A DNA stretch of 64,000 nt. Source: Gammaproteobacteria bacterium. GTDB lineage: Bacteria; Pseudomonadota; Gammaproteobacteria; DSM-16500. Made by a program: the position numbers and the translations under genes. The notes under the pieces were generated by a model that was given only the letters and a program-made list of their open reading frames with translations, made no database searches and was not told where the DNA came from. Positions 1 to 9,177 of the stretch are shown here, piece after piece (within the stretch, counting starts at the first letter, position 1; every line of letters starts with the position of its first letter). Location: NCBI GenBank assembly GCA_013816845.1, contig JACDDU010000002.1, positions 1 to 64,000 of the forward strand. Direction: 5' to 3'.

Positions 1-88
1 CGTCGCGATGGAAGAAGGGTTACGTTTTGCCGTTCGAGAAGGTGGTCGCACAGTTGGGGCCGGGGTCGTTGCTAAAATAATTGAGTAG
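1..88 (+). CDS. tuf: Elongation factor Tu, C-terminal end (partial)
   Basis: The first complete codon is at base 2 and the stop TAG is at 86-88, so only the last 28 residues are visible. They match the end of domain 3 of EF-Tu, including the stretch [15 protein letters not shown]-Tu is the GTPase that brings aminoacyl-tRNA to the ribosome. It sits directly upstream of rpsJ, as tuf does at the str/S10 junction in many proteobacteria. The rest of the gene lies left of the window. Confidence 0.95.
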   Translation, partial: VAMEEGLRFAVREGGRTVGAGVVAKIIE

Positions 89-95
89 TACTGCT

Positions 96-428
96 ATGGC
101 AATAGGAAGAAAGAGTCAAAGAATTCGCATTCGGTTAAAGTCTTTTGACCACCGACTGATTGATAAGTCAACGAAAGAGATCGTCGAAACAGCTAAAAGA
201 ACGGGAGCACAAGTCCGTGGTCCTATTCCGCTGCCAACTCGGATTGAGCGCTACACCATTTGTATTTCGCCTAACGCGGATAAAGATGCTAGAGACCAAT
301 ACGAATTACGTACGCATAAACGTGTTGTAGATATTAATCGACCAACTGATAAAACGATTGATGCACTGATGAAGCTTGATTTAGCTGCTGGTGTGGATGT
401 CCAAATTAGTGTTGATGCTGAAGATTAA
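96..428 (+). CDS. rpsJ: 30S ribosomal protein S10
   Basis: S10 of the small subunit (tRNA-binding head region), also NusE in transcription antitermination. The product matches the family along its length, with [14 protein letters not shown] near the N-terminus, [17 protein letters not shown] in the middle and the ending [12 protein letters not shown] chose ATG at 96 (110 residues). An in-frame TTG at 81 would overlap the tuf stop and add five residues unlike the family. Family members are about 103 residues, so a slightly longer N-terminus remains even with this start. It is the first gene of the S10 operon and is followed by an unusually long, structured gap before rplC. Confidence 0.96.
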   Translation: MAIGRKSQRIRIRLKSFDHRLIDKSTKEIVETAKRTGAQVRGPIPLPTRIERYTICISPNADKDARDQYELRTHKRVVDINRPTDKTIDALMKLDLAAGVDVQISVDAED

Positions 429-454
429 AAAGAACTGAGAATTGTAGGATTAAT

Positions 455-507
455 ACTTACATATTTTCTTATGACCAGCAGGTTAAATCTGCGCTAACAA
501 TGTAAGT
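455..507 (+). promoter_or_regulatory. Two-level hairpin in the rpsJ-rplC leader
   Basis: An outer inverted repeat, ACTTACAT at 455-462 and ATGTAAGT at 500-507, encloses an inner one, GCAG at 478-481 and CTGC at 489-492. It lies in the 113-bp gap before rplC, where neighbouring ribosomal genes are normally close or overlapping. In E. coli a structured leader upstream of rpsJ mediates L4 autoregulation. By inference this structure could do a similar job ahead of rplC-rplD. No promoter with good consensus is visible in the gap. Confidence 0.4.
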
Positions 508-541
508 TATAGTGTTTTAAGCCTGAAGTGAGACCAGAGAA

Positions 542-1207
542 ATGACAATAGGTTTGCTAGGAAAAAAATGCGGGATGACGAGGATTTATACCGATGAAGG
601 TATTGCCATTCCTGTTACGATAATCGAAGTGTTGCCTAACCATGTAACCCAGATTAAAACGGTAGATAACGATGGTTATGCCGCAATTCAGGTCTCCATG
701 GGAGAACGTAAACGTTCTCGCGTTAATAAGCCAACCGCGGGTCACTTTGCTAAGGCAGGGGTTGTGCCAGGTATTTCAACGAAAGAATTCACTGTAAAAA
801 ATGAAGAAATGAATGATATCGTTCTAGGGGCTGAAATAAAGCTTGATCGCTTTACTGAAGGTCAATTCGTAGATGTAACTTCAACCTCTAAAGGTAAGGG
901 TTACGCTGGGGCCATTAAACGCCATCATTTCAGATCTCAAGATGCAACACATGGTAATTCATTATCACATCGTGCCCCCGGATCAATTGGCCAAAGACAA
1001 TCACCTGGTAAAGTATTTAAAGGTAAGAAGATGTCAGGTCACCTTGGTGATAAACAGCGAACCATTTTATCGCAAAGAATCGTCCGTATTGATATGGAGC
1101 GGAACCTTGTGATGATTAGGGGAGCCGTGCCTGGTGCGCCAAGCACTTTTGTTGTTATTCGACCAGCTATTAAAAAAAGTGCACAAGGGGAAGGGCATGG
1201 AAATTAA
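542..1207 (+). CDS. rplC: 50S ribosomal protein L3
   Basis: Early-assembly large-subunit protein near the peptidyl transferase centre. The 221-residue product begins with [13 protein letters not shown] and carries the conserved [15 protein letters not shown] and [22 protein letters not shown] loop, which includes the glutamine methylated by PrmB in E. coli. The ATG at 542 follows an AGAGA ribosome-binding stretch. The last 11 bases overlap the start of rplD, so the two are probably translationally coupled. Length is close to the family's (about 209 in E. coli). Confidence 0.97.
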   Translation: MTIGLLGKKCGMTRIYTDEGIAIPVTIIEVLPNHVTQIKTVDNDGYAAIQVSMGERKRSRVNKPTAGHFAKAGVVPGISTKEFTVKNEEMNDIVLGAEIKLDRFTEGQFVDVTSTSKGKGYAGAIKRHHFRSQDATHGNSLSHRAPGSIGQRQSPGKVFKGKKMSGHLGDKQRTILSQRIVRIDMERNLVMIRGAVPGAPSTFVVIRPAIKKSAQGEGHGN

Positions 1208-1811
1208 ATTTATCAATTCTAAAAAGAAATTAGAGCTGACTGACGAAGTGTTCGCATGTGATTTTAACGAACCGCTTGTTCACCAAATTGTAACTGCTTA
1301 TATGGCAGCAGGCCGAGCCGGAACCAAAGCGCAAAAAACCCGTGCTGAAGTAAGTGGTGGTGGTGCTAAGCCTTGGAAGCAAAAAGGTACAGGCCGCGCG
1401 CGTGCTGGTACCATTCGTAGTCCGATCTGGCGAACGGGTGGTGTAACTTTTGCTGCTAAACCACGGTGTTATAAGCAAAAAGTTAATAAGAAAATGTATA
1501 AGCTCGCTCTCAGATCCATTTTTTCTGAATTGTTTCGTCAAGAGAGAGTGCATTTAGTTGATACATTTACTGTTGCAGACCCTAAGACCAAGTCGTTATT
1601 AAAGAAATTTGATGATATGAAAATATCAGGCAAGGTTTTAGTAGTATCTGACGTAATTGACGAAAATTTATATTTATCAGCTAGAAATTTGCCTTATGTT
1701 GATGTAAAAGACGCAGTTGTTAGTGTGACAGACCCTGTGAGCTTGATTCGAGCTGAGTATGTCGTAATTACAGAAGCAGCAATTAAAGAGATTGAGGGGT
1801 TGTTGAAATGA
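1197..1811 (+). CDS. rplD: 50S ribosomal protein L4
   Basis: L4 lines the exit tunnel and in E. coli represses its own operon. I placed the start at ATG 1197 (product beginning MEIKF, 204 residues, E. coli 201), preceded by AAGGGG. An in-frame extension further upstream lies inside rplC and has no family match. The tunnel loop with [19 protein letters not shown] is intact. The gene overlaps rplC by 11 bases at its start and rplW by 4 bases at its end. Confidence 0.96.
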   Translation: MEIKFINSKKKLELTDEVFACDFNEPLVHQIVTAYMAAGRAGTKAQKTRAEVSGGGAKPWKQKGTGRARAGTIRSPIWRTGGVTFAAKPRCYKQKVNKKMYKLALRSIFSELFRQERVHLVDTFTVADPKTKSLLKKFDDMKISGKVLVVSDVIDENLYLSARNLPYVDVKDAVVSVTDPVSLIRAEYVVITEAAIKEIEGLLK

Positions 1812-2104
1812 GATCAGAGCGTCTTTTAAAAATAATTTTATCTCCACACATTTCAGAAAAAGCGACAATTGCAACTGAGAAATTTAATAAATACATTTTT
1901 AAAGTTGCAAAATCTGCTTCAAAACCTGAAATAAAAGATGCTATTGAGCATTTATTTAGTACGAAAGTACAAGCTGTTCATATTGTAAATGTGAAACCAA
2001 AGAAGAAAATTTTTAAAAGTATCGAAGGAAAAAAGAAGGGCTGGAAAAAGGCTTATGTAACACTTGAGCCGGGTCAAAAGCTTGACGCGTTGAATATACA
2101 GTAA
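1808..2104 (+). CDS. rplW: 50S ribosomal protein L23
   Basis: L23 sits at the tunnel exit and docks SRP and trigger factor. The 98-residue product starts [11 protein letters not shown] and carries ISEKAT and the basic loop [10 protein letters not shown] typical of the family (E. coli 100 residues). The start codon overlaps the stop of rplD in an ATGA arrangement, implying coupling. After it comes a 126-bp gap with no convincing feature before rplB. Confidence 0.95.
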   Translation: MRSERLLKIILSPHISEKATIATEKFNKYIFKVAKSASKPEIKDAIEHLFSTKVQAVHIVNVKPKKKIFKSIEGKKKGWKKAYVTLEPGQKLDALNIQ

Positions 2105-2230
2105 TCCGTATTCAAAGACTCTGAAACAGTTCACCATTGGTATTTTTTTTGATAAGGTGCGCCTGCAAGTTGTGCGTGTCAGTTTTAGGTTATTTAGTTT
2201 TAAGAACAAAGTTGAGTATTGGGGATTATA

Positions 2231-3055
2231 ATGGCCATTGTTAAAAGCTCACCGACATCGCCGGGACAACGATTTGCGATTAGAGTCGTGAATAAAGAGT
2301 TACATAAAGGAGCACCTTTTGCTGCACTGGTGACAAAGAAATCCAAAACTGGTGGTCGAAATAACCAAGGTCGGATTACTTGCAGGCATATTGGTGGCGG
2401 GCACAAACAAAAGTATCGCTTAGTTGACTTCAAACGTAATAAAGATAGCGTGCCAGCTAAAGTTGAGCGATTAGAATACGATCCAAATCGAAGTGCATTT
2501 ATCGCACTTTTGTTGTATGCAGATGGCGAAAGACGCTATATTATTGCACCCCAAGGAACACGTGCGGGTGATGAAATAGTTTCAGGTCGCGAAGTAGCAA
2601 TTAAGCCAGGCAACTGCTTGCCACTGATCAACATTCCTGTCGGTACAGTCATTCATTGTATCGAAATGCAGCCGGGTGGCGGCGCAAAGATTGCACGTAG
2701 TGCGGGTACCTCGGTTCAGTTAGTGGCCCGAGAAGGTATTTATGCAACTCTACGTTTAAAGTCCGGTGAAATGCGTAAAATTCTTGCCGAGTGCCGCGCA
2801 GTGATTGGCGAAGTAAGTAACTCTGAGCATAATTTGCGATCTTTAGGTAAAGCTGGTGCAACGCGCCATCGAGGAACGCGTCCAACGGTTCGTGGTACAG
2901 CGATGAACCCGATTGACCATCCACATGGTGGTGGTGAAGGCCGTACCAAAGGTGGTCGCCATCCAGTAAGTCCTTGGGGCGTGCAAACTAAAGGCTTTAA
3001 GACAAGACGTAATAAACGTACAAGTAAGTTTATTAACAAAGATAGTAAAAAGTAG
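2231..3055 (+). CDS. rplB: 50S ribosomal protein L2
   Basis: L2 is a core large-subunit protein needed for subunit association and peptidyl transfer. The 274-residue product (E. coli 273) contains [18 protein letters not shown] and, near the C-terminus, the conserved [20 protein letters not shown] loop with the essential histidine. The ATG at 2231 is chosen over an in-frame TTG at 2219 because it gives the family start MAIVK. It begins after a 126-bp gap. Confidence 0.97.
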   Translation: MAIVKSSPTSPGQRFAIRVVNKELHKGAPFAALVTKKSKTGGRNNQGRITCRHIGGGHKQKYRLVDFKRNKDSVPAKVERLEYDPNRSAFIALLLYADGERRYIIAPQGTRAGDEIVSGREVAIKPGNCLPLINIPVGTVIHCIEMQPGGGAKIARSAGTSVQLVAREGIYATLRLKSGEMRKILAECRAVIGEVSNSEHNLRSLGKAGATRHRGTRPTVRGTAMNPIDHPHGGGEGRTKGGRHPVSPWGVQTKGFKTRRNKRTSKFINKDSKK

Positions 3056-3086
3056 CATTAACTTTTTGAGTAAATGAGGTGTCAGC

Positions 3087-3389
3087 GTGCCACGTTCAAT
3101 TAAAAAAGGACCATTTGTTGATTACCACTTGTCTAGAAAGGTAGAAAAGTCTGTAGCGACAAGTGATAAGCGTCCAATTAAAACCTGGTCGAGACGATCC
3201 ATGATTGTGCCTGAAATGGTAGGTTTAACTATCGCAGTGCACAATGGAAGGCTACATGTTCCTGTTTATATTACTGAAAATATGGTTGGCTATAAGCTCG
3301 GCGAGTTTGCTGCTACACGTACTTTCCGTGGACATTCAGGTGATAGAAAAGCAAAAGGTGCTGAAGATTCTAAGGGCGGTAAAGCATAA
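3087..3389 (+). CDS. rpsS: 30S ribosomal protein S19 (GTG start)
   Basis: S19 forms a complex with S13 in the 30S head. The product starts at GTG 3087, which gives the family start PRSIKKGPF, and a GAGG ribosome-binding site lies about ten bases upstream. Conserved features are [23 protein letters not shown] and [11 protein letters not shown]. At 100 residues it is slightly longer than E. coli S19 (92), because of a charged C-terminal tail. It sits between rplB and rplV. Confidence 0.96.
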   Translation: MPRSIKKGPFVDYHLSRKVEKSVATSDKRPIKTWSRRSMIVPEMVGLTIAVHNGRLHVPVYITENMVGYKLGEFAATRTFRGHSGDRKAKGAEDSKGGKA

Positions 3390-3423
3390 AAGCATCACAA
3401 GCATCCTAATAGAGGATTAGAGA

Positions 3424-3759
3424 ATGGAAGTTGCAGCAAAATTAAAATTCGCGAGGTTGTCGCCACAAAAATGTCGCTTAGTTTGCGATCAAATTCGTGG
3501 CTTACCGATTGATCGCGCGATTGATCTTTTAAAATTTAGCCCCAAGAAAGTTGCTGGGATACTTAAAAAGCTACTAGATTCCGCGATTGCAAACGCAGAG
3601 CATAATTTCGGGGCTGATATTGATGAATTAAAGGTCACTCAAATTTATGCTGATCAAGGGCCAACTTATAAGCGCATGCAAGCCAGAGCCAAGGGCCGCG
3701 GCACAAGCCTTCTTAAGCCAACATGCCATATTACTATCATATTATCGGATGGGGAGTAG
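3424..3759 (+). CDS. rplV: 50S ribosomal protein L22
   Basis: L22 extends a hairpin into the exit tunnel, where macrolide-resistance mutations occur. The 111-residue product (E. coli 110) has the family pattern: [16 protein letters not shown] early, NAEHNFGAD in the middle, and the beta-hairpin [20 protein letters not shown]. An AGAGGATTAGAGA stretch supplies the ribosome-binding site. rpsC starts seven bases after the stop. Confidence 0.96.
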   Translation: MEVAAKLKFARLSPQKCRLVCDQIRGLPIDRAIDLLKFSPKKVAGILKKLLDSAIANAEHNFGADIDELKVTQIYADQGPTYKRMQARAKGRGTSLLKPTCHITIILSDGE

Positions 3760-3765
3760 AGGATA

Positions 3766-4446
3766 ATGGGTCAAAAAGTTAATCCAGTCGGCATCCGTTT
3801 AGGCATTGTTAAAGATTGGGCTTCGAGATGGTATGCCTCATCTAAAGAATTCTCAGACACTTTATGTGCTGATTTGAAAGTGCGTGCATTTTTACAAAAG
3901 AAATTGCATCAAGCTGGTATTAGCCGCATTCAAATTGATCGTCCAGCGCGCAATGCCAAAGTTACTGTCTATACTGCAAGACCTGGCGTAATTATCGGTA
4001 AAAGCGGTAAAGAAGTTGAAGTTTTGCGGGATGAAGTAAGTAAAATTGTTAATGTTCCTGTACACGTTAGTATTGAAGAAGTACGTAAGCCGGAAATTGA
4101 TGCCAAATTAGTTGCAGAGTCAGTGGCGCAACAGTTGGAAAGACGAATCATGTTTAGACGTGCTATGAAGCGAGCTGTTACAACCGCACTTCGTTCCGGG
4201 GCGTTAGGAATCAAGATCAGCGTCAGTGGTCGGTTAGGTGGATCTGAAATTGCTCGAACTGAATGGTACCGAGAAGGCCGTGTTCCATTGCAGACCTTTA
4301 GAGCTGATATTGATTATGCATTAGCAGAAGCTTTTACGACATATGGCGTAATTGGGGTGAAAGTTTGGATATTTAAAGGCGAAGTGTTGGGCGATAAAAT
4401 GCCACAACCTGAGTCAACAGATAAAAATGCAAAGACGGAGAAATAA
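3766..4446 (+). CDS. rpsC: 30S ribosomal protein S3
   Basis: S3 belongs to the 30S head and, with S4 and S5, forms the mRNA entry helicase. The 226-residue product starts [14 protein letters not shown] and carries the KH-domain signature [12 protein letters not shown] around residues 75-86. The C-terminal domain [21 protein letters not shown] is intact. Length fits the family (E. coli 233). It is packed closely between rplV and rplP. Confidence 0.97.
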   Translation: MGQKVNPVGIRLGIVKDWASRWYASSKEFSDTLCADLKVRAFLQKKLHQAGISRIQIDRPARNAKVTVYTARPGVIIGKSGKEVEVLRDEVSKIVNVPVHVSIEEVRKPEIDAKLVAESVAQQLERRIMFRRAMKRAVTTALRSGALGIKISVSGRLGGSEIARTEWYREGRVPLQTFRADIDYALAEAFTTYGVIGVKVWIFKGEVLGDKMPQPESTDKNAKTEK

Positions 4447-4449
4447 CCC

Positions 4450-4863
4450 ATGTTGCAGCCAAAGCGTACAAAATATCGTAAGCAATTTAAAGGGCGCAAT
4501 CGCGGGATCGCTTTGCGCGGAACCAAAGTCAGTTTTGGAGAATTTGGTTTAAAAACACTAGATCATGGACGTATTACAGCGAGACAAATCGAAGCTGCTA
4601 GACGTGCTATGTCTAGGCATATCAAACGTGGTGGTAAAGTTTGGATTCGAATTTTTCCAGACAAACCTATTACCAAAAAACCTCTAGAAGTTCGACAAGG
4701 TTCTGGGAAAGGTAATGTTGAATATTGGGTAGCTTTAGTTCAGCCAGGTAGAGTGATGTTTGAAATCGAGGGTGTTACAGAAGAATTAGCCCGGGAAGCT
4801 CTTGGTCTTGCAGCGGCTAAATTACCTGTGAAAACCTTATTTGTAGCGCGGACGATTATATAA
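4450..4863 (+). CDS. rplP: 50S ribosomal protein L16
   Basis: L16 organises the aminoacyl-tRNA site of the large subunit. The 137-residue product (E. coli 136) starts [17 protein letters not shown] and contains [17 protein letters not shown] and the loop near [19 protein letters not shown]. Its stop shares one base with the rpmC start, so the pair is probably translationally coupled. Confidence 0.97.
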   Translation: MLQPKRTKYRKQFKGRNRGIALRGTKVSFGEFGLKTLDHGRITARQIEAARRAMSRHIKRGGKVWIRIFPDKPITKKPLEVRQGSGKGNVEYWVALVQPGRVMFEIEGVTEELAREALGLAAAKLPVKTLFVARTII

Positions 4864-5063
4864 TGAAGGCGAGTGAATTAAGAGTAAAAAGTACTGAAGA
4901 GCTATCAAAAGAGCTTTTTGCATTACTACGTGAACAGTTTAATTTGCGTATTCAAAGAGGGACCGGTCAACAGCCAAAACCCCATCTAATGCGAAAAGTA
5001 CGTAAAGATATTGCTCGTATTAAAACTTTATTAACCGAGAAAGGTTCTGAAGATGGAAATTAA
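4863..5063 (+). CDS. rpmC: 50S ribosomal protein L29
   Basis: L29 is a two-helix protein at the exit tunnel. The 66-residue product (E. coli 63) has the family pattern [14 protein letters not shown] followed by [16 protein letters not shown] and [12 protein letters not shown]. It overlaps rplP by one base and rpsQ by 11 bases. Confidence 0.95.
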   Translation: MKASELRVKSTEELSKELFALLREQFNLRIQRGTGQQPKPHLMRKVRKDIARIKTLLTEKGSEDGN

Positions 5064-5328
5064 TATTAGCGACCAATCAAAATCCCAACGAAGCATGGTT
5101 GGTAAAGTCATCAGCGCTAAGATGAATAAAACGGTTGTCGTCCAAGTTGAACGCAAAGTAAAACATCCGCTTTATGGTAAATATATTCGACGGTTTTCTA
5201 AAATGTATGCCCATGATGAAGAAAATACTTGTCAAGTTGGTGATTTAGTTAGAATTGAATCCAGCAGACCAATCTCGAAATTAAAGCGTTGGAAGCTAGT
5301 GGAAATTATAACAAAAGAAGCAGAATAA
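5053..5328 (+). CDS. rpsQ: 30S ribosomal protein S17
   Basis: S17 is a primary 16S rRNA binding protein. The 91-residue product (E. coli 84) has the OB-fold motifs [29 protein letters not shown] and the C-terminal [12 protein letters not shown]. It overlaps rpmC by 11 bases. It is the last gene of the classical S10 operon, and a 268-bp gap separates it from rplN. Confidence 0.96.
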   Translation: MEINISDQSKSQRSMVGKVISAKMNKTVVVQVERKVKHPLYGKYIRRFSKMYAHDEENTCQVGDLVRIESSRPISKLKRWKLVEIITKEAE

Positions 5329-5596
5329 CTTCTTTAAATCGATAAGCCCATCGTCGATGAATCAAATAATTAGTTTTAGGCGATTTAGCCTAGCTAATTG
5401 TTTATCTTCTTGAAGAAATGATTCTTAAGGGTTTTAAAAACAGGGTTAAAACGCGTTTCGGGTAAAGAAATGTGTTTTAGATATAAAGTCTTTAAAAAAA
5501 GTAGTTAAAAATAATGTCTTAATCTTTTATTTTTAATTAAACATGATAATATTGGCGGGCTCAAAAGCCTTGCAAACAGTGAAGTTGGAGTAAAGC
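5329..5596 (+). promoter_or_regulatory. rpsQ-rplN intergenic region, probable spc promoter region
   Basis: This 268-bp AT-rich stretch lies exactly at the classical S10/spc border. An imperfect hairpin (AATTAG at 5368-5373 with CTAATT at 5394-5399, and AGGC at 5378-5381 with GCCT at 5388-5391) lacks a following T-run. A GATAAT at 5545-5550 could be a -10 element, but I see no good -35. AAGTTGGAG just before 5597 supplies the rplN ribosome-binding site. No gene fits here. Confidence 0.4.
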
Positions 5597-5965
5597 ATGA
5601 TTCAGATGCAGACAGTGCTCGATGTGGCAGATAATAGCGGTGCACGTCGTGTCATGTGTATTAAAGTTTTAGGCGGCTCGCGACGTCGATATGCGGGTAT
5701 TGGAGATGTCATTAAGGTCTCTGTAAAAGAAGCCATACCCCGCGGCAAAGTAAAAAAGGGTGAAGTTTTAAATGCCGTAATTGTTCGTACCAAAAAAGGC
5801 ATCAGAAGACCGGATGGTTCCGCTATTCGCTTCGATGAAAATGCGGTTGTTTTACTTAACGCACAATTACAACCTATTGGCACACGAGTTTTTGGTCCAA
5901 TTACGAGAGAACTGCGTGGTGAAAACTTTATGAAAATTATATCGTTAGCCCCCGAAGTATTGTAG
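5597..5965 (+). CDS. rplN: 50S ribosomal protein L14
   Basis: L14 lies at the subunit interface and binds RsfS. The 122-residue product (E. coli 123) begins [18 protein letters not shown] and keeps [17 protein letters not shown] and RGKVKKGEV. It is the first gene of the spc group, preceded by a GTTGGAG ribosome-binding site and the 268-bp gap. rplX follows after 22 bases. Confidence 0.97.
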   Translation: MIQMQTVLDVADNSGARRVMCIKVLGGSRRRYAGIGDVIKVSVKEAIPRGKVKKGEVLNAVIVRTKKGIRRPDGSAIRFDENAVVLLNAQLQPIGTRVFGPITRELRGENFMKIISLAPEVL

Positions 5966-5987
5966 GAAAGGATCAGAGAGAGCCCAC

Positions 5988-6311
5988 ATGAATAAAATAA
6001 AGAAAGGTGATGAAGTTATAGTCACTGCAGGTAAAGATAAGGGAAAGCGGGGCGTTGTCCTCAACATATTGAAGGATAATAAACTGAAAGTTGAAGGTAT
6101 TAATATTGCCAAGAAACACGTTAAACAAAATCCAAATACCCAAGAGCGGGGCGGTATTGTCAATAAAACTATGCCAATCCACCGTTCTAACGTCATGGTT
6201 TACGACCCAGTTTCGCAAAAAGGAAGCCGTGTTGGAATTCGTGTGTTGAAAGATGGTCAGCGAGCTCGATATTTTAAAGCCAGTGATCAACTTGTTGATG
6301 TAAAAAAATAA
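5988..6311 (+). CDS. rplX: 50S ribosomal protein L24
   Basis: L24 is an assembly initiator that binds the 5' part of 23S rRNA. The 107-residue product (E. coli 104) has the KOW motif: [19 protein letters not shown]. Further conserved elements are [17 protein letters not shown] and [10 protein letters not shown]. The start at 5988 follows AGAGAGAGCCC. It lies between rplN and rplE with short spacers. Confidence 0.96.
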   Translation: MNKIKKGDEVIVTAGKDKGKRGVVLNILKDNKLKVEGINIAKKHVKQNPNTQERGGIVNKTMPIHRSNVMVYDPVSQKGSRVGIRVLKDGQRARYFKASDQLVDVKK

Positions 6312-6320
6312 AGGTGCCTC

Positions 6321-6872
6321 ATGGCTAGATTACAAGAGATTTACCGAAAAGAGATTGTCCCTAAATTAAAAGAAAAGTTTGCTTATTCTTCTGTAATGCA
6401 AGTTCCGCACATTGAAAAGATTACAGTTAATATGGGTGTAGGCGAAGCTGCAGCTGATAAGAAAGCATTAACAAACGCTATTGCTGACCTTGAAAAAATC
6501 ACGGGGCAGAAAGTTGTTCAAACGTTGGCGCGTAAATCGAATGCTGGTTTTAAAATTCGTGCAGGATGGCCGATTGGATGTAAGGTAACTTTACGCCGCG
6601 ATAAAATGTATGAATTTTTAGATCGTCTTATAACGATTGCCTTACCACGAGTAAGGGATTTTCGTGGTATTACTGCTAAATCATTTGATGGACAAGGTAA
6701 TTTTAGCCTAGGAATGAAAGAGCAAATTGTATTTCCTGAAATAGAATATGACAAAGTTGATGTCATGCGAGGCATGGATATTACAATTACTACCTCAGCA
6801 AAAACCAATAAAGAAGCGTTTGCTCTTTTGCAAGCTTTTAATTTTCCTTTTCGTGAGAAAGAAGTGAGTTAA
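6321..6872 (+). CDS. rplE: 50S ribosomal protein L5
   Basis: L5 belongs to the central protuberance with 5S rRNA. The 183-residue product (E. coli 179) has [18 protein letters not shown], the central [22 protein letters not shown] and [17 protein letters not shown] near the end. An AAAGGTGCC stretch precedes the ATG. rpsN follows four bases after the stop. Confidence 0.97.
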   Translation: MARLQEIYRKEIVPKLKEKFAYSSVMQVPHIEKITVNMGVGEAAADKKALTNAIADLEKITGQKVVQTLARKSNAGFKIRAGWPIGCKVTLRRDKMYEFLDRLITIALPRVRDFRGITAKSFDGQGNFSLGMKEQIVFPEIEYDKVDVMRGMDITITTSAKTNKEAFALLQAFNFPFREKEVS

Positions 6873-6876
6873 GGAT

Positions 6877-7182
6877 ATGGCCAAAAAATCAGTTAAAAAT
6901 CGCAACAAAAAACGAGTCGAGCTTGTAACTCGTCTTAAAGACAAGCGCGACCAGTTGAGAGACGCAGTAAGCGATTCTAACTTAAGTGATCAAGAGAGAA
7001 TGGATGCGATGCAACAATTGTCGCAGCTCCCTCGGGATTCAAGTCCTACACGCAGACGAAACCGCTGCAAACTATGCGGACGACCACGTGCATATAATCG
7101 ATTGACGGGATTGTGCAGGCTCCATATGCGCATCGCTACAATTAGTGGCATGGTTCCTGGCATGCATAAAGCAAGCTGGTAA
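6877..7182 (+). CDS. rpsN: 30S ribosomal protein S14, long form with CCCH cysteines
   Basis: S14 completes the 30S head near S3 and S10. At 101 residues it has the long, normally zinc-free type length. The end is family-like ([16 protein letters not shown]). Unusually, its C-terminal part has C64, C67, C80 and H83, spaced as in the zinc ribbon of short zinc-binding S14 proteins but with the last cysteine replaced by histidine. E. coli long-form S14 lacks this set. Zinc binding is an inference. Gene position between rplE and rpsH is standard. Confidence 0.95.
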   Translation: MAKKSVKNRNKKRVELVTRLKDKRDQLRDAVSDSNLSDQERMDAMQQLSQLPRDSSPTRRRNRCKLCGRPRAYNRLTGLCRLHMRIATISGMVPGMHKASW

Positions 7183-7214
7183 AGAGAATAGAATGCAAAG
7201 AGAGGTATTTTAAG

Positions 7215-7610
7215 ATGTCCCTGCAAGATCCTGTTGCTGATATGCTAACTTGTTTGCGCAATGCTCAATCGATGGGGATTAAGCAAATTAAGTTTCCAAG
7301 TTCTAACTTAAAGCAAAAAATCCTAAATGTGCTTAAGGAAGAAGGTTTTATCGAAAGCTTTGAAGAAGTAATTGATGACAATAAACGTGATTTAAAGGTC
7401 GCTTTAAAGTATTACGAAGGTCGACCTGTTATTGAAAAAATTAAACGCGTAAGTCGACCTGCTTTACGAGTTTATAAAGGATACGACCAATTACCACGTG
7501 TTCGGGGTGGTTTAGGCATAGCTGTAGTTTCAACATCCAAAGGCGTCATGACTGATAAAGCTGCACGTGCTGGCCACTTAGGCGGCGAAATTTTATGCAC
7601 GGTCGAGTAG
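7215..7610 (+). CDS. rpsH: 30S ribosomal protein S8
   Basis: S8 binds the central 16S domain and in E. coli represses the spc operon. The 131-residue product (E. coli 130) begins [17 protein letters not shown] and ends with the conserved [24 protein letters not shown] and GGEILCTVE. An AGAGAGGTATTTTAAG leader gives the ribosome-binding site. It lies between rpsN and rplF. Confidence 0.97.
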   Translation: MSLQDPVADMLTCLRNAQSMGIKQIKFPSSNLKQKILNVLKEEGFIESFEEVIDDNKRDLKVALKYYEGRPVIEKIKRVSRPALRVYKGYDQLPRVRGGLGIAVVSTSKGVMTDKAARAGHLGGEILCTVE

Positions 7611-7620
7611 GAATTTAAAT

Positions 7621-8187
7621 ATGACAACATCTCGTATTGGAAGAAAGCCAGTCACTATACCTTCAGGCGTTGAAGTTAAAATACATGACGGTCAGTTTTC
7701 TGCCAAAGGTCCTAAAGGCAATCTCAGTATTCCTTTGCATCCCTTTGTTATTGTTAAAATGGAAAACAATCAGATTTTAGTTGAGCCAAATCGTAATCCG
7801 CCTCATAAGATTACGGGTTTGCAAACAAAGCTTAATCGTTCAATCGCTGGAACGATTAGAGCGAACATTTTTAATATTATTCAAGGTATCACTGCGGGTT
7901 ACGAACGTAAGCTCCAATTGGTGGGTGTTGGTTATCGCGCTCAATCAAAAGGTAAAGTGCTTTCCTTAAGTTTAGGTTTTTCCCACCCTACAGATTTTTC
8001 TGTTCCTGAAGGCGTAACAATTGAAACGCCCACTCAAACTGAAATTTTAGTAAAAGGGATTAATAAAGAGTTAGTTGGCTTAGTTGCTGCACAAATTCGC
8101 AGTATAAGAAGTCCGGAACCTTACAAAGGGAAAGGCGTTCGCTATGCTAATGAAATCATTGAGCTAAAAGAGACTAAGAAAAAGTAG
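7621..8187 (+). CDS. rplF: 50S ribosomal protein L6
   Basis: L6 lies by the sarcin-ricin loop and the factor-binding site. The product has 188 residues (E. coli 177), with the start SRIGRKPVTIPSGVEV, the internal duplication typical of L6, and the C-terminal signature PEPYKGKGVRYANEII. The extra residues lie mainly in the middle, around positions 45-75. It is preceded by rpsH and followed by rplR after nine bases. Confidence 0.96.
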   Translation: MTTSRIGRKPVTIPSGVEVKIHDGQFSAKGPKGNLSIPLHPFVIVKMENNQILVEPNRNPPHKITGLQTKLNRSIAGTIRANIFNIIQGITAGYERKLQLVGVGYRAQSKGKVLSLSLGFSHPTDFSVPEGVTIETPTQTEILVKGINKELVGLVAAQIRSIRSPEPYKGKGVRYANEIIELKETKKK

Positions 8188-8196
8188 GGTGTATTC

Positions 8197-8550
8197 ATGA
8201 ATAAAAAGATGTCAAGATTGCGTCGTGCAAAAAGAACGCGTCTTAAAATAAGAGAGCTTGAAACCACAAGGTTGTGTATCCATAAAACACCACGCCATAT
8301 GTATGCTCAAGTTACGACGCCAGATGGTAAAACTACTTTAGTATCTGCTTCGACTTTAGATAAAGAGTTGAAAAAAGATTTAAAAATAAGTGGAAATGTC
8401 GAAGCTGCAAAAGCAGTAGGTGCTTTGTTGGCAAAGCGCGCAATGAAAGCAGGAATTAGTACAGTTGCTTTTGATAGATCGGGCTTTGCTTTTCATGGTC
8501 GGGTTAAAGCGCTCGCAGATGCTGCACGCGAAGTTGGGTTAGAATTCTAA
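8197..8550 (+). CDS. rplR: 50S ribosomal protein L18
   Basis: L18 binds 5S rRNA with L5. The 117-residue product (E. coli 117) is strongly basic at the N-terminus and contains [31 protein letters not shown] and [26 protein letters not shown], which is the C-terminal family signature. Start ATG 8197 follows a GGGTG stretch. rpsE follows. Confidence 0.96.
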   Translation: MNKKMSRLRRAKRTRLKIRELETTRLCIHKTPRHMYAQVTTPDGKTTLVSASTLDKELKKDLKISGNVEAAKAVGALLAKRAMKAGISTVAFDRSGFAFHGRVKALADAAREVGLEF

Positions 8551-8567
8551 ATAAGGTTATCCATATT

Positions 8568-9077
8568 ATGGCTAGTTATGATCAAAGTACAAAAAGCGAT
8601 GGGTATCTAGAAAAGCTTGTTGCAGTCGCTCGAAACGCCAAGGTAGTAAAGGGTGGTAAGATTTTTAGTTTTTCTGCCGTTACTGTGGTGGGTGATGGCC
8701 ATGGCCGTATAGGTATTGGTCGAGGAAAAGCGCGTGAAGTGCCTGTCGCGATTCAAAAATCTCTCGAGAATGCTCGTAAGAATATGCGTCACGTGGTTCT
8801 TAAAAATGATACTTTGCATCACGAAATTACTGGTAAACATGGTGCGACACGCGTATTTATGAAGCCCGCTTCAGATGGTACAGGTATTATTGCCGGTGGT
8901 GCTATGCGCGCAGTATTCGAAGTTTTAGGTGTTAAGAATGTGTTAGCCAAAATTGGTGGATCTACAAATCCCGTCAATGTTGTTAGGGCTACATTAAAAG
9001 CCTTGTCGAATATTACACCGCCTGAATTTTTAGCGGCTAAACGCGGTAAAACGGTTGATGAGCTAACCGAAAAGTAA
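8568..9077 (+). CDS. rpsE: 30S ribosomal protein S5
   Basis: S5 acts in decoding fidelity and, with S3 and S4, in mRNA unwinding. The 169-residue product (E. coli 167) has the double-stranded-RNA-binding N-terminal domain with [21 protein letters not shown], followed by [21 protein letters not shown]. In most gammaproteobacteria rpmD follows. Here the next gene is rplO after 100 bp. Confidence 0.97.
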   Translation: MASYDQSTKSDGYLEKLVAVARNAKVVKGGKIFSFSAVTVVGDGHGRIGIGRGKAREVPVAIQKSLENARKNMRHVVLKNDTLHHEITGKHGATRVFMKPASDGTGIIAGGAMRAVFEVLGVKNVLAKIGGSTNPVNVVRATLKALSNITPPEFLAAKRGKTVDELTEK

Positions 9078-9177
9078 TTTTTATTCAAATAAGAATGGTT
9101 GTGCTAAACCGGTCCTTAGTTTAACCGGTCAAATTAATAGCATCTCAGACATTAATTAATATAGAGGATATGTAAAG
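9078..9177 (+). other. rpsE-rplO gap lacking rpmD
   Basis: This 100-bp stretch is where rpmD (L30, about 60 codons) stands in the classical spc operon. It is too short for an L30 gene and no frame resembles L30. It contains two copies of the palindrome ACCGGT about 16 bases apart, and ends with TAGAGGATATGTAAAG just before rplO, which supplies a ribosome-binding site. Confidence 0.7.

Noticed and set aside
9100-9135. Two ACCGGT palindromes as an rpsE terminator
   Set aside because: The arms are self-complementary and separated by AT-rich sequence without a following T-run, and rplO-secY depend on read-through.
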